Source: Tessaracoccus aquimaris (GTDB lineage Bacteria > Actinomycetota > Actinomycetes > Propionibacteriales > Propionibacteriaceae). Taken from it: a stretch of 64,000 nt of DNA. Shown here piece by piece: positions 18,022 through 26,932 of this stretch (its first letter is position 1; the number at the start of each line of letters is the position of its first letter). A program made the position numbers and the translations under genes. The notes beneath the pieces were generated by a model. That model did not search any database, had not been told where the DNA came from, and saw only the letters and a program-made list of their open reading frames with translations. The stretch spans positions 3,038,001 to 3,102,000 of the forward strand of contig NZ_CP019606.1 in the NCBI RefSeq assembly GCF_001997345.1. Direction: 5' to 3'.

Positions 18022-18882
18022 TCAGGCCAGGGCGGCGAGGGCCTCGAAGCTGGCCTTGGCGTTGGCGACCGGGCCGCCGTCGGCCGGGGGCTCCTCGTCG
18101 AGCATGATGTCCTGCTCGAGCACCCAGTAGCCGTCGAAGCCGGCGCTGTCGAGCAGCCCGACGATCGCGGCGAAGTCGATGTCGCCCTGGCCGATCGGGG
18201 TGAACATGCCGCCCTTGATGCCCTCGCTCCAGGTGAGCTCACCGGGCAGCAGCTTGTCGGTCATGGCCTTGTTGACGTCCTTGGCGTGCACGATGTCGAC
18301 GCGGTCGGCGTACTTGCGCACCAGTTCGACGACGTCGGCGCCGCCTGCGGTCAGGTGGCCGGTGTCGAGGCACAGGCCGACCGTCGAGTTGTCGAGCACG
18401 CGCTCCACCTCGTCGACGTTCTGGACCATGGTTCCCCAGTGGGGGTGGATGCAGGCGGTGACGCCCTGCGCCGCGCAGACCTCGCGGATCCGCGACATGT
18501 TGTTGAACAGGGTCGCCCAGCCCTCCTCGTCGAGCTCGGGGCGGTCGTCGTAGCCGTCCTGGCCGGAGTCGGCGGCCAGCACCAGGAACTCGCCGCCTGC
18601 CGCCTCGAACGCCTTCAGCTCCTGCTCGACCTGCGGGATCGGGTCGAAGCCGGGGTCGTGCATCACGGCGAGGAAGAACGAGCCGACGGGCTTGAGGCCG
18701 AACCTGCCGACCACGGCGGCCCGCTCCTCAGCGTCGACGGGGAGCCAGCCCTGCGGGCCGAACTCGGTCGCCGTCAGGCCGATCTCCTTCATCTCGGTCA
18801 GCACGCGCTCCGGCGTCATCTGGTAGCCCCAGTTCGGGACCTCGCACACGCCCCAGGAAATGGGCGCACCAGCGATCTTCAT
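18022..18882 (-). CDS. iolE: Myo-inosose-2 dehydratase
   Basis: IolE dehydrates scyllo-inosose to a diketone in the second step of inositol catabolism. The 286-residue TIM-barrel protein begins with the family hallmark GAPISWGVCEVPNWGYQM. It carries putative metal ligands in ACIHPHWGTMVQ, GLCLDTGHL, VDIVHAKDVN and YWVLEQDIML. It is the last gene of iolC-aldolase-iolB-iolD-iolE, 46 bases after iolD, and is followed by a hairpin terminator. Length is normal for the family. Confidence 0.95.
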   Translation of the reverse strand: MKIAGAPISWGVCEVPNWGYQMTPERVLTEMKEIGLTATEFGPQGWLPVDAEERAAVVGRFGLKPVGSFFLAVMHDPGFDPIPQVEQELKAFEAAGGEFLVLAADSGQDGYDDRPELDEEGWATLFNNMSRIREVCAAQGVTACIHPHWGTMVQNVDEVERVLDNSTVGLCLDTGHLTAGGADVVELVRKYADRVDIVHAKDVNKAMTDKLLPGELTWSEGIKGGMFTPIGQGDIDFAAIVGLLDSAGFDGYWVLEQDIMLDEEPPADGGPVANAKASFEALAALA

Positions 18883-18928
18883 GTGTGTCTCCTTGTTGTT
18901 CGTGGGTTGACGGGCGATGCCCGGTCGA

Positions 18929-20797
18929 TCAGAGGTAGTGGCGCTGCGGGGCGCGGTCGCGGACGTAGTCCTCGAAGGCCTGCTGCGTCGATTCGAGGCG
19001 CGAGACCTCGCTGACGGGGACGTCCCACCAGCTCGATCCGGGCGGGTTCGGGCCCATCAGGTCGGTCTCGATGTGGATCATCACCGCGCGGTCCATCTCC
19101 TTGGCCTCGGCGTAGGCCGCCTTGAACTCGTCGATGGTCTTCACGCGCAGCACGTTGATGCCCCACGACTCGGCGTTTGCCGCGATGTCGACGGGCAGCA
19201 GTTCGCCCTTGCCGGAGCGGTACTTGGTGCCGAAGCGCTGCGATCCGCGCGACTCCGACAGCGCGCCGATCGACGCGAAGCCGTAGTTCTGCAGCAGCAC
19301 GAAGATGACCTTGACGCCCTCCTGGACGATGGTGGCCAGCTCCATGGGCAGCATCTGGTAGGTGCCGTCCCCGACGATCGCGACGACCTCGGAATCGGGG
19401 AACGCAAGCTTGACGCCCATCGCGGCGGGGATCTCGTAGCCCATGGTGGAGAAGGCGTACTCGACGTGGTACTGCTTCGGGGTGCGGGCCTGCCACAGGC
19501 ACTGAAGGTCGCCCGGCATCGAGCCCGCCGCGTTGATCACCACGTCGTCGTCGCCCAGCAGTTCGTTGAGCGCGCCGAACACCTCGGTCTGCGCCGGGAG
19601 CGGCTGGTTGCCGACGGTGTAGCACTGGCGGGTCGCCTCGGCCCACTCGTCGCGCAGTTTGGCGATCTCGGCGGTGTAGGACGCGTCGACGCGGTACCCC
19701 TCGAGCGCGGCGGTGAGCGCCACGAGCGCCTCGCGGGCGTCGGCGACGACCATCTCGGCGGAGTGCTTGGCGGCGTCGAAGGCGCCGACGTTGATGTTGA
19801 TGAACTTCACGTCGGGGTTCTTGAACTGCGTGTGCGACGCGGTGGTGAAGTCGGAGTAGCGGGTGCCGATGCCGATGACGACGTCCGCCTGGTCGGCGAT
19901 CGCGTTGGCCGACGCGGCGCCCGTCGAGCCGACGCCGCCGACGGCGCACTCGTGGTCGAAGTTGATGGCGCCCTTGCCCGCCTGCGTGTCGGAGACCGGG
20001 ATGCCGGTGGCCGACGCGAACGCGCGCAGTTCCTCGGAGGCGAGCGAGTAGATGGTGCCGCCGCCGGAGACGACCATCGGGCGCTTGGCGTCGCGGATCG
20101 CCTGCGCCGCGCGCTCGATGGCGATCGGCTCTGGCGCGGGGCGACGGATCCGCCAGGTGCGGGGACGGAAGAACTCGACCGGGAAGTCGTGGGCCTCGGC
20201 CTGCACGTCCTGCGGCAGCGCGATCGTGACGGCGCCGGTGTCGGCGGGATCGGTCAGCACCCGTAGCCCGGCGAGCAGCGACGGGATGAGCTGCTCGGGG
20301 CGCTCGATCCGGTCGAAGTAGCGGGAGACGGGCCGGAAGCAGTCGGTCGCGGCCGTCATCAGCGACGTCGGGTCCTCGACCTGCTGCAGCACCGGGTCGG
20401 GGTTGCGGGTAGCGAACTGGTCGGAGGGGAACAGCAGCACCGGGAGCCGGTTGGTGGTGGCGAGCGCCGCGCCAGTGACCATGTTCAGCGCGCCGGGGCC
20501 GATCGAGGAGGTGCACATCCACGTCTGGCGGCGGTTGGTCGCCTTCGCGAACGCGGCGGCCGCGTGGACCATGCCCTGCTCGTTGCGGGGCATGATGTAG
20601 GCCATCTCGCCGCCGTCGGGGGTGGGGTCGATCTCGTTCTGCAGCAGCGCCTGGCCGATGCCCGCGACGTTGCCGTGTCCGAAGATGCCCATCGCGCCGA
20701 CGATGAGGCGGTCGGTCTCGCCGTCGCTCTCGACGAACTGGTTGACGAGGAACCGGATGATGGCTTGGCCGACGGTGAGTCGCACGGTCTCGCTCAT
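18929..20797 (-). CDS. iolD: 3D-(3,5/4)-trihydroxycyclohexane-1,2-dione acylhydrolase
   Basis: IolD is a thiamine-diphosphate enzyme that opens the inositol ring, giving 5-deoxy-glucuronate. The 622-residue protein has the three domains of TPP enzymes and the cofactor-binding motif VAIVGDGTYQMLP followed by QNYGF near residue 475. N-terminal QTWMCTSSIGPGALNMVTGA is also typical. AGGAGT lies 8 bases before the ATG at 20797. An in-frame GTG three codons earlier is too close to it. It sits between iolB and iolE in the operon. Confidence 0.95.
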   Translation of the reverse strand: MSETVRLTVGQAIIRFLVNQFVESDGETDRLIVGAMGIFGHGNVAGIGQALLQNEIDPTPDGGEMAYIMPRNEQGMVHAAAAFAKATNRRQTWMCTSSIGPGALNMVTGAALATTNRLPVLLFPSDQFATRNPDPVLQQVEDPTSLMTAATDCFRPVSRYFDRIERPEQLIPSLLAGLRVLTDPADTGAVTIALPQDVQAEAHDFPVEFFRPRTWRIRRPAPEPIAIERAAQAIRDAKRPMVVSGGGTIYSLASEELRAFASATGIPVSDTQAGKGAINFDHECAVGGVGSTGAASANAIADQADVVIGIGTRYSDFTTASHTQFKNPDVKFININVGAFDAAKHSAEMVVADAREALVALTAALEGYRVDASYTAEIAKLRDEWAEATRQCYTVGNQPLPAQTEVFGALNELLGDDDVVINAAGSMPGDLQCLWQARTPKQYHVEYAFSTMGYEIPAAMGVKLAFPDSEVVAIVGDGTYQMLPMELATIVQEGVKVIFVLLQNYGFASIGALSESRGSQRFGTKYRSGKGELLPVDIAANAESWGINVLRVKTIDEFKAAYAEAKEMDRAVMIHIETDLMGPNPPGSSWWDVPVSEVSRLESTQQAFEDYVRDRAPQRHYL

Positions 20798-20802
20798 GGA
20801 AG

Positions 20803-21690
20803 TCACTCCTGGGGGTTGAGGGGGGTCATGGGAAGGCGCGGATCGACGTCCGAGTCATTCCAGGTTTCGCGGATCCACGTGTGGTGCGGATCGTCGGTCA
20901 TCAGCCAGGTCGAGTCCTCGGCAGGCCCCGCCATGACGTTGAGATAGTAAAGGTCGTACCCAGGGGCGGCGACGGAGGGGCCGTGATAGCCGAACGGCAT
21001 CACGACGACGTCACCGGAATGCACCTCGGCGCACACGTCGATGTCGCCCGCGGGCGAGGGGTAGATGCGCTGCAGAGCCATGCCTGGCACGTCGCCTCGG
21101 CCCGGCCGCACCTCGTAGTAGTAGATCTCCTCGAGCACCCGCTCGACGTCGGTGTGCTCGTCGTGCTTGTGGGGCGGGTAGCTGGACCAGTTGCCGCCGG
21201 GGGTCAGCACCTCGCAGACCAGCAGGTGCGAGGTCTCGACGGCGTTGCCGAGCGCGTAGTTGTTGACCTGGCGCGAGCAGTTGCCGGTGCCGCGCAGGCC
21301 GGTGCCCACCTCGGTGACCGGGCAGTAGCGAAGCGGCTTGTCGGTGGTCGCCTTGGAGCCGGGCAGCGCGAAGCGGCCGCCGTCTGTGCTGCTGATGGTG
21401 ATGGTGGTGCGCCGCGGGACGTACAGGTAGTCGGTGATCGCCGTCCACACCTCGGGGCGTCCGTCGAGGTCGATCCGTTCGTCGTCGGAGGTGACGGTGC
21501 AGCCGCCGTTCAGCGGGAGCACCAGGATCTCCTCCTCGCCGGTCTCGACGGTCTCGGAGCCGCCGGCGGGCAGGTTCAGCACGCGGATGCTGCTCCATTC
21601 CCAGCCGGCCCGACGGGGGTCCACGTCCGTCTCGAACTGGCCGTGCGCCGTGGATCCGGCGCGGATCACATAGGTGTCGTTGTCGCTCAC
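20803..21690 (-). CDS. iolB: 5-deoxy-glucuronate isomerase
   Basis: IolB isomerises 5-deoxy-glucuronate to 2-deoxy-5-keto-gluconate in the cytoplasm. The 295-residue bicupin shows the metal-binding cluster SSYPPHKHDEH and FGYHGPSVAAPGYDLYYLN, both diagnostic for IolB. The GTG start at 21690 overlaps the stop of the aldolase gene (GTGA) and has GGAGG a few bases upstream. The open frame reaching to 21903 lies in the aldolase gene and is not used. It ends 6 bases before iolD. Confidence 0.95.
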   Translation of the reverse strand: MSDNDTYVIRAGSTAHGQFETDVDPRRAGWEWSSIRVLNLPAGGSETVETGEEEILVLPLNGGCTVTSDDERIDLDGRPEVWTAITDYLYVPRRTTITISSTDGGRFALPGSKATTDKPLRYCPVTEVGTGLRGTGNCSRQVNNYALGNAVETSHLLVCEVLTPGGNWSSYPPHKHDEHTDVERVLEEIYYYEVRPGRGDVPGMALQRIYPSPAGDIDVCAEVHSGDVVVMPFGYHGPSVAAPGYDLYYLNVMAGPAEDSTWLMTDDPHHTWIRETWNDSDVDPRLPMTPLNPQE

Positions 21691-22552
21691 AGGACCTCCA
21701 CGATTCGGTCGACGTTTGCCGCGACGTCGCCGTCGCGCGGGAACAGCAGGGAGCGCCCGAGCACGAGGCCCATGGCGTTGGGTTGGGCAAGCGCATCGCG
21801 CCAACTGGCGACGGCCGCGTACGGGTCGTCGGGCACGTCGCCGCCGAGCATCAGGCAGGGAAGCGTGGTGGCGGCGACGGTGCGTGCGACGTCGGCGGTG
21901 CACGGGATCTTCAGCCAGGTGCGCGCCGATGTGTTGCCGAGCGCCGAGGCGATGGTGATCGACCGGATGATGGCCTCCGCGTCGAGCGCGTTGACGGGCC
22001 CGGCGGGTGAGGACGTCGCCATGAACGGCTCGATCACCGCGATCTTCTCGACGGCCGCCAACTCGCTGACGAGCCGCCCGGCACGCTCAAGCATCGCGGG
22101 GGTCGCCGGGTCGTCCAGGTCGATCCGCAGCAGCATCTTGCCGCCGTCGAGGCGTGCCGCGACGATGCCGGCCGGGTCGTAGGCCGTGACGCGGTCGTCG
22201 ACGCCGAACCGGGCGCCAGCCAGGCCGGAGCGGTTCATCGAGCCGAGCACGACCTTGTCCTCGAGCGCGCCGAGCACCGCAAGGTCCTCGACGAGGTCGG
22301 GGGTGCCGAGGAAGCCGGTGACGCCCGGGCGCGACAGGGCCGTGATGCAGCGCTGCAGGTAGTCCTCGCGATCTGCCATCGCCATCTGGTCGCCGCCGGC
22401 GGCGAGCGAGTTGCGTCCGGGTGGTCGGCCGCGACGAACAGGGCTTTGCTGCGGTCGGCGGGAAGGTTGCCCTGGCCGCGGGTCGCGAGCGCCTCCGCGA
22501 AGGCCTCTGGCTGGTGGAAGCGCAGTTCTGCGAGTCGACGGATCAGGCTCAT
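21687..22552 (-). CDS. Cgl0158-family (beta/alpha)8-barrel aldolase of the inositol cluster (frameshifted)
   Basis: The N-terminal piece (from ATG 22552: SLIRRLAELRFHQPEAF, then KALFVAADHP) and the C-terminal piece (NSLAAGGDQMAMADREDYL onward to the stop at 21687) lie in two frames. Restoring one C at about 22417 joins them as a 288-residue protein. Homologues beside iolC and iolB in actinobacteria are annotated as DeoC/LacD-like aldolases. The position implies cleavage of 2-deoxy-5-keto-gluconate-6-phosphate to DHAP and malonate semialdehyde (the IolJ step). Its ATG overlaps the iolC stop and its stop overlaps the iolB start. Confidence 0.85.
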
Positions 22553-23535
22553 CGCGACCACACGTCCAACGCCCGGGTGACCTCGGGGTGCTCGGCGAGC
22601 AGCGCTTCGACCTCGGCCTCGGTCGGCATGATCGAGGCGCACTCGATGTGGGTGGTGGCGATCGCCCCTGCTGCGGAGGCGAACTCGATGATCCGGTGCG
22701 GGGCCCAGCCCTCCAGGAGGCCGTGGCACACGGCCCCACCGAACGCGTCGCCCGCACCGAGCCCGTTGACCACCTCGACCGGGAAGGCGGGCATGAACGC
22801 GCGCTCGTTGGCGGACTTCACGAGCGTGCCGACCGGGCCCTGCTTGACGATGGCGATCGTGACGCCCATCGCGAGCAGCGCATCGGCGGCCCGCTCGGGG
22901 TCGCTCTCCCCCGTGGCGATCCTGCACTCCTCCACGTTGCCGATCGCGACGTCGACATGGGGAAGCACGTCGCCCATCGCGCGGCGGGGCACGCCCTCGT
23001 CGGCCCAGAAGCGTTCGCGGTAGTCGAGGTCGAGCACGATGGTCGAGTCGACGGCGGCCGCGACCACGGCGTGGTGCGCCGACCGGGACGGCTCGTGGGC
23101 GAGCCCGGTGCCGGTCAGCCAGATGATCTTGTACCTGTCGAGGTCGACCGGCAGGTCGCCCGGGCCGATCTCGAGATCTGGTGTGGTGGGTTGACGGTAG
23201 AAGTAGAGCGGGAAATGGTCCGGCGGAAAGATCTCGCAGAACGTCACGGGGGTGTTGAACCGGTCGTTGACGACCACCTCTGACGCGTCGACTCCGAAAT
23301 GTTCGAGTTCCGAGATGACGAACCGGCCGAACGGGTCGTCCCCGACCCCGGTCAGCGCCGTGACGCGGTGCCCGTACCTGGCGGCCGCGACGGCGACGTT
23401 CGTGGCCGAGCCGCCCAGGAACTTGCCGAAGACCTTGACGTCCTCAAGCTTGACGCCGACCTCCAGCGGGTAGACATCCACGCTGCATCGACCGATGACA
23501 AGTACCTCGGGTGCCCGCGAGTCATCCACCACCAT
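22549..23535 (-). CDS. iolC: 5-dehydro-2-deoxygluconokinase
   Basis: IolC phosphorylates 2-deoxy-5-keto-gluconate using ATP. The 328-residue PfkB-family kinase begins VLVIGRCSVDVYP, has the sugar-site GKFLGGSATNVAVAAARYG and the catalytic anion hole VVNGLGAGDAFGGA (catalytic Asp near residue 260). AGGAGG lies 7 bases before the ATG at 23535. It is the first gene of the iolC-aldolase-iolB-iolD-iolE operon, divergent from the gntR gene, with a promoter and operator in the shared spacer. Confidence 0.94.
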   Translation of the reverse strand: MVVDDSRAPEVLVIGRCSVDVYPLEVGVKLEDVKVFGKFLGGSATNVAVAAARYGHRVTALTGVGDDPFGRFVISELEHFGVDASEVVVNDRFNTPVTFCEIFPPDHFPLYFYRQPTTPDLEIGPGDLPVDLDRYKIIWLTGTGLAHEPSRSAHHAVVAAAVDSTIVLDLDYRERFWADEGVPRRAMGDVLPHVDVAIGNVEECRIATGESDPERAADALLAMGVTIAIVKQGPVGTLVKSANERAFMPAFPVEVVNGLGAGDAFGGAVCHGLLEGWAPHRIIEFASAAGAIATTHIECASIMPTEAEVEALLAEHPEVTRALDVWSR

Positions 23536-23560
23536 TGGCGACCTCCTACGTCTGCGTTTC

Positions 23561-23607
23561 AGTCTGCCAGCCGGACGTCGCTCGGGTCAACTCTTTGTGT
23601 GTACATA
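23561..23607 (-). promoter_or_regulatory. iolC promoter with adjacent GntR-type operator
   Basis: Minus-strand TTGACC (23585-23590) and CAGACT (23561-23566) are 18 bases apart, upstream of iolC. Directly behind the -35 lies TGTGTGTACA (23596-23605 on the plus strand), matching the motif seen at 24486 and 8216. The site is in the spacer between iolC and the GntR regulator, so it could control both. Confidence 0.55.
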
Positions 23608-23702
23608 GAGGGGGTATTCCCTGCCGCTATGATCCCCTCTACCATGGGTTTGGCCACCCCAGGGCAAAGTTGCCACCGGGCCCGACGCTGCTAGGAGTCA
23701 CC

Positions 23703-24445
23703 ATGGAGGAGACATACGCGCCGCCGATCGTCATCGATCGCGCGTCTGCGACCCCTTTGTATGAGCAGATCGCCCGCCCCATCGAGGCTGCCATTCTCTC
23801 GGGGAGCTTCCGGCCGGCGCCATGATCGAGGACGAGGTGTCGATGGCCAACCGGCTAGACGTCGCCCGCCCCACCGCCCGCCGCGCGCTACAGGAACTGG
23901 CGAACAAGGGCCTGCTCACTCGGCGCCGAGGTGTCGGCACCCGCGTGACCCCTCCGCACGTGCATCGCCCCATGAAGCTGAGCTCGCTCAACGAGGACCT
24001 CGCGGAGGCGGGCTTCGTGCCCACCACGAAGGTGCTGAGCTACCAGGTCAGGCAGGCCACCGCGAAGGAGGCCGAGCAACTCGGCCTCGGGCCCGACGAC
24101 GGGCTTCTCTCCGTCAGCAGGCTCCGCTACGCCGACGATCACCCCCTGGCCGTGCTCACCAACCTGATCCCCCTCGACATCGCCCCCACCTGGCAGGAAC
24201 TGGGCGAGGCGGGCCTGTACCAGTGTCTCCACAACCGCGGCATCGACATCGCGTCGGCGACCCAGGAGATCGGCGCTCGGGGGGCGACGCAGGAGGAGGC
24301 GTCGACCCTCGGCGAGCAGCCCGGCGCCCCGCTGCTGACGATGCACCGGGTCGGCAGGACGCTCGAGGGTCGTCCGGTCGAGATCGGACAGCACATCTAC
24401 CGCCCGACGCTGTACTCCTTCCGGTTCGCGCTCTTCACCTCCTGA
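23703..24445 (+). CDS. GntR-family (HutC/UTRA) transcriptional regulator of inositol genes (frameshifted)
   Basis: The first 38 codons from ATG 23703 encode the start of a GntR winged helix (TPLYEQIARPIEAAILSG). One base is missing at about 23816 and the next frame continues with EDEVSMANRLDVARPTARRAL, completing the helix-turn-helix. It then has a UTRA effector domain (SSLNEDLAEAGFVP to the FRFALFTS C-terminus). Restored length is 247 residues, normal for the family. It is divergent from iolC and upstream of the transaldolase-iolG genes. The shared TGTRTGTACAAA sites nearby are its probable targets. The ligand is not known from sequence. Confidence 0.85.
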
Positions 24446-24468
24446 GCCTCCTCAACGGCCGAATTGGC

Positions 24469-24528
24469 ACACACATGTGGCGTATGTGTGTACAAATACT
24501 TGACTGGACCCGGACATTGGGGTTCACT
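24469..24528 (+). promoter_or_regulatory. Promoter and inverted-repeat operator for transaldolase-iolG
   Basis: ACACACAT (24469-24476) and ATGTGTGT (24484-24491) form a perfect 8-bp inverted repeat with a 7-base spacer. The right arm runs into TGTGTGTACAAATA, the motif shared with the iolC and mmsA sites. TTGACT (24500-24505) and TTCACT (24523-24528), 17 bases apart, are a plausible -35/-10 pair. As at iolC, the operator abuts the -35. Confidence 0.6.
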
Positions 24529-24587
24529 GGTTCGCGTTGGCATGCGGCATTGACGCCGCGTGCAGAGCAGTCCACCAGGAGCCAAGG

Positions 24588-25666
24588 ATGAGCAACATCG
24601 ATTACACGCCCGGGCCGTTGCTGACGGCCGCACAGACCACCCCCACCGCGCTGTGGAACGACTCGTCGGACCTCGATGAGTTGCGCCAGTCCATCTCGTT
24701 CGGCGGGGTCGGCGCGACGTGTAATCCGGTGATCGCCTACACCGTCATCAAGTCCAACATCGACGTGTGGCGCCCGCGCATCAAGGCCATCGCCGACGCC
24801 AACCCCACCTGGGGAGAGGCCGCGATCGGCTGGCAGGCCGTCAAGGACCTGTCGGTGGAGGCCGCGGAGCTTCTCAAGCCGATCTTCGACGAGCACAACG
24901 GCCGCAACGGCCGCCTCTCGGTGCAGACCGATCCCCGCTTCCACCGCGACGCGAAGGCGCTGGCCGACCAGGCGGAGGAGTTCCACCACCTGGCCGAGAA
25001 CATCGTCGTGAAGATCCCCGCCACCAAGACGGGCATCGAGGCGATCGAGGACGCCACCTACCGCGGCGTCAGCATCAACGTGACGGTCTCGTTCTCCGTG
25101 CCGCAGGCCGTCAGGGCCGCCGAGGCGATCGAGCGCGGGCTGGACCGGCGCGCCGCCGAGGGCCACGACATCTCGCAGATGGGCCCCGTCGTCACCATCA
25201 TGGTCGGCCGCCTGGACGACTGGCTGAAGTCGGTCGTCGCCCGCGACTCCATGTTCATCGACCCGTCCGCGCTGGAGTGGGCGGGCGTCGCGTGCGCCAA
25301 GAAGGCCTACCAGATCTTCCAGGAGCGCGGCTTCCGCTCGCGCGTCCTGTCCGCCGCGTTCCGCAACGTGCTGCAGTGGTCCGAACTGGTCGGCGGCGAC
25401 CTGGTCGTCTCCCCGCCGTTCAAGTGGCAGGAGATCATCAACGCCTCGGACTACCAGGTCGTCGACAGGATCAACGAGCCGGTCCGCAAGGAGTACCTGG
25501 ACGAGTTGATGCGCATCGAGGACTTCCGCAAGGCATACGACGTGGACGGCATGACTGAGGAGGAGTTCGAGCAGTTCGGCCCGACCCGCAAGACGCTTCG
25601 TCAGTTCCTGGCCGCAGACGCCGACCTCGATCAGCTCGTCACCGACATCCTGATCCCCGCCCCTGA
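24588..25666 (+). CDS. Transaldolase-family protein of the inositol cluster (stop lost by probable one-base error)
   Basis: A TIM-barrel transaldolase-like protein with NIVVKIPATKTGIEAIEDA (Schiff-base lysine region) and NVTVSFSVPQAVRAAEAI. AGGAG lies 7 bases before the ATG at 24588. As written, the frame runs on into iolG to 26021. Adding one C to the run at 25660-25663 brings a TGA in frame at 25664-25666, giving 359 residues and freeing the iolG ribosome-binding site. Related proteins are found in actinobacterial inositol clusters; the exact substrate is not established. It is co-transcribed with iolG. Confidence 0.82.
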
Positions 25667-25693
25667 TCTTCCCTTCCCCCTAGGAGAACCCCC

Positions 25694-26689
25694 ATGCTTC
25701 GTGTTGCCGTCATCGGCGCCGGTCGGATCGGCAAGGTGCACGCCCAGACCGTCGCGTCGCACCCGCAGGCCGAACTCGTCGCCGTCTGCGACCCCATCGG
25801 AACCGCCGCCGAGGACCTCGCCGCGCGTTTCGGCGCCAAGGCCTACAAGGACGCGGACGCACTGTTCGCCGACGCGGACGTCGACGCCGTCATCATCGGC
25901 TCGCCGACCGCAGCGCACGCCCCGCAGGTGCTCGGCGCGACCCGCGCCGGCAAGGCCGTGCTCGTCGAGAAGCCGGTCGCCAAGGACGTCGAGGAGGCCC
26001 GCGCCCTCGAGGCCGAGTTAGCCACCTTCGACCACCCGCCCGTCATGGTCGGCTTCCAGCGCCGCTACGACCCGTCGATCCGGCGCGCCAAGGAACTCGC
26101 CGACGCGGGCGAACTCGGTGACATCGAGCAGGTCGTGATCGTGGCCCGCGACCCGCAGCCGCCGTCGGCCGAGTACGTCGCGGGCTCGGGCGGTCTGTTC
26201 AAGGACATGACCATCCACGACTTCGACGAGGCCCGCTTCTTCATCGGCGACATCGTCGAGGTGAGCGCCTTCGGCCAGAACGTGCTGCCTGAGTTGAAGG
26301 GCACCGGCGACTTCGACGCGGCCTTCGTGCTGCTGCGCGGCAAGGACGGCGCGGTCGCGTCGATCACGAACAACCGTCGCTGCGTCACCGGCTACGACCA
26401 GCGCCTCGAGGTGCACGGGTCCAAGGGCTCGGTCAGCATGGACAACTGGCGCGAGACGACGCTGTCGGTCAACACTGCGGAGACCTCCGGGGTGCAGCAG
26501 CCGTACCTCAACTTCTTCCTGCAGCGCTACGCAGACGCGTATCGCGACGAGTTGACGGCCTTCATCGACGCGATCAACAACGGCACCGAGGTGTCCCCGA
26601 CGGTCGCCGACGGTGTCGCGGCCCTCGTGGTCGCCCAGGCGGCCGAGGAGTCTGCCCACTCGGGCAGGACGGTCCGCTTGGACGCCTGA
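25694..26689 (+). CDS. iolG: Inositol 2-dehydrogenase
   Basis: IolG oxidises myo-inositol to scyllo-inosose with NAD, the first pathway step. The 331-residue protein has AVIGAGRIGKVHAQT (NAD-binding), VLVEKPVAKDVEEA, FQRRYDPS and the catalytic DMTIHDFDEARFF. All are typical of IolG. AGGAG lies 8 bases before ATG 25694. It is in an operon with the transaldolase-like gene, 27 bases downstream. Confidence 0.92.
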   Translation: MLRVAVIGAGRIGKVHAQTVASHPQAELVAVCDPIGTAAEDLAARFGAKAYKDADALFADADVDAVIIGSPTAAHAPQVLGATRAGKAVLVEKPVAKDVEEARALEAELATFDHPPVMVGFQRRYDPSIRRAKELADAGELGDIEQVVIVARDPQPPSAEYVAGSGGLFKDMTIHDFDEARFFIGDIVEVSAFGQNVLPELKGTGDFDAAFVLLRGKDGAVASITNNRRCVTGYDQRLEVHGSKGSVSMDNWRETTLSVNTAETSGVQQPYLNFFLQRYADAYRDELTAFIDAINNGTEVSPTVADGVAALVVAQAAEESAHSGRTVRLDA

Positions 26690-26780
26690 GCCTGGCATTC
26701 GCAGGGCGCCGCTCGACTACGGTCGGGCGGCGCCGTCCTCGTTCCCGGTCGCACGCGTGGGTCGGGCGCCTGGGTCGGAC

Positions 26781-26833
26781 GGCGTTGGCGTTGGCGTTGG
26801 CGTTGGCGTTGGCGTTGGCGTTGGCTTGGCGTT
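26781..26833. repeat. GGCGTT hexanucleotide tandem repeat
   Basis: Seven perfect GGCGTT units in a row (26781-26822), then one 5-base unit and one more perfect unit. It lies in the gap between the convergent ends of iolG (plus) and jetC (minus). Apart from this repeat the 243-base gap holds nothing I recognise. Such a repeat is likely variable in copy number. Confidence 0.9.
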
Positions 26834-26932
26834 GAGCAGCATTACACGTTCGACGCGCTTGCGAGCGCATTTGCACGTTCCAGACCGAATCGACCGTCGA
26901 CTACTGCTCAACGCCCAGGTCGCACCACCACA

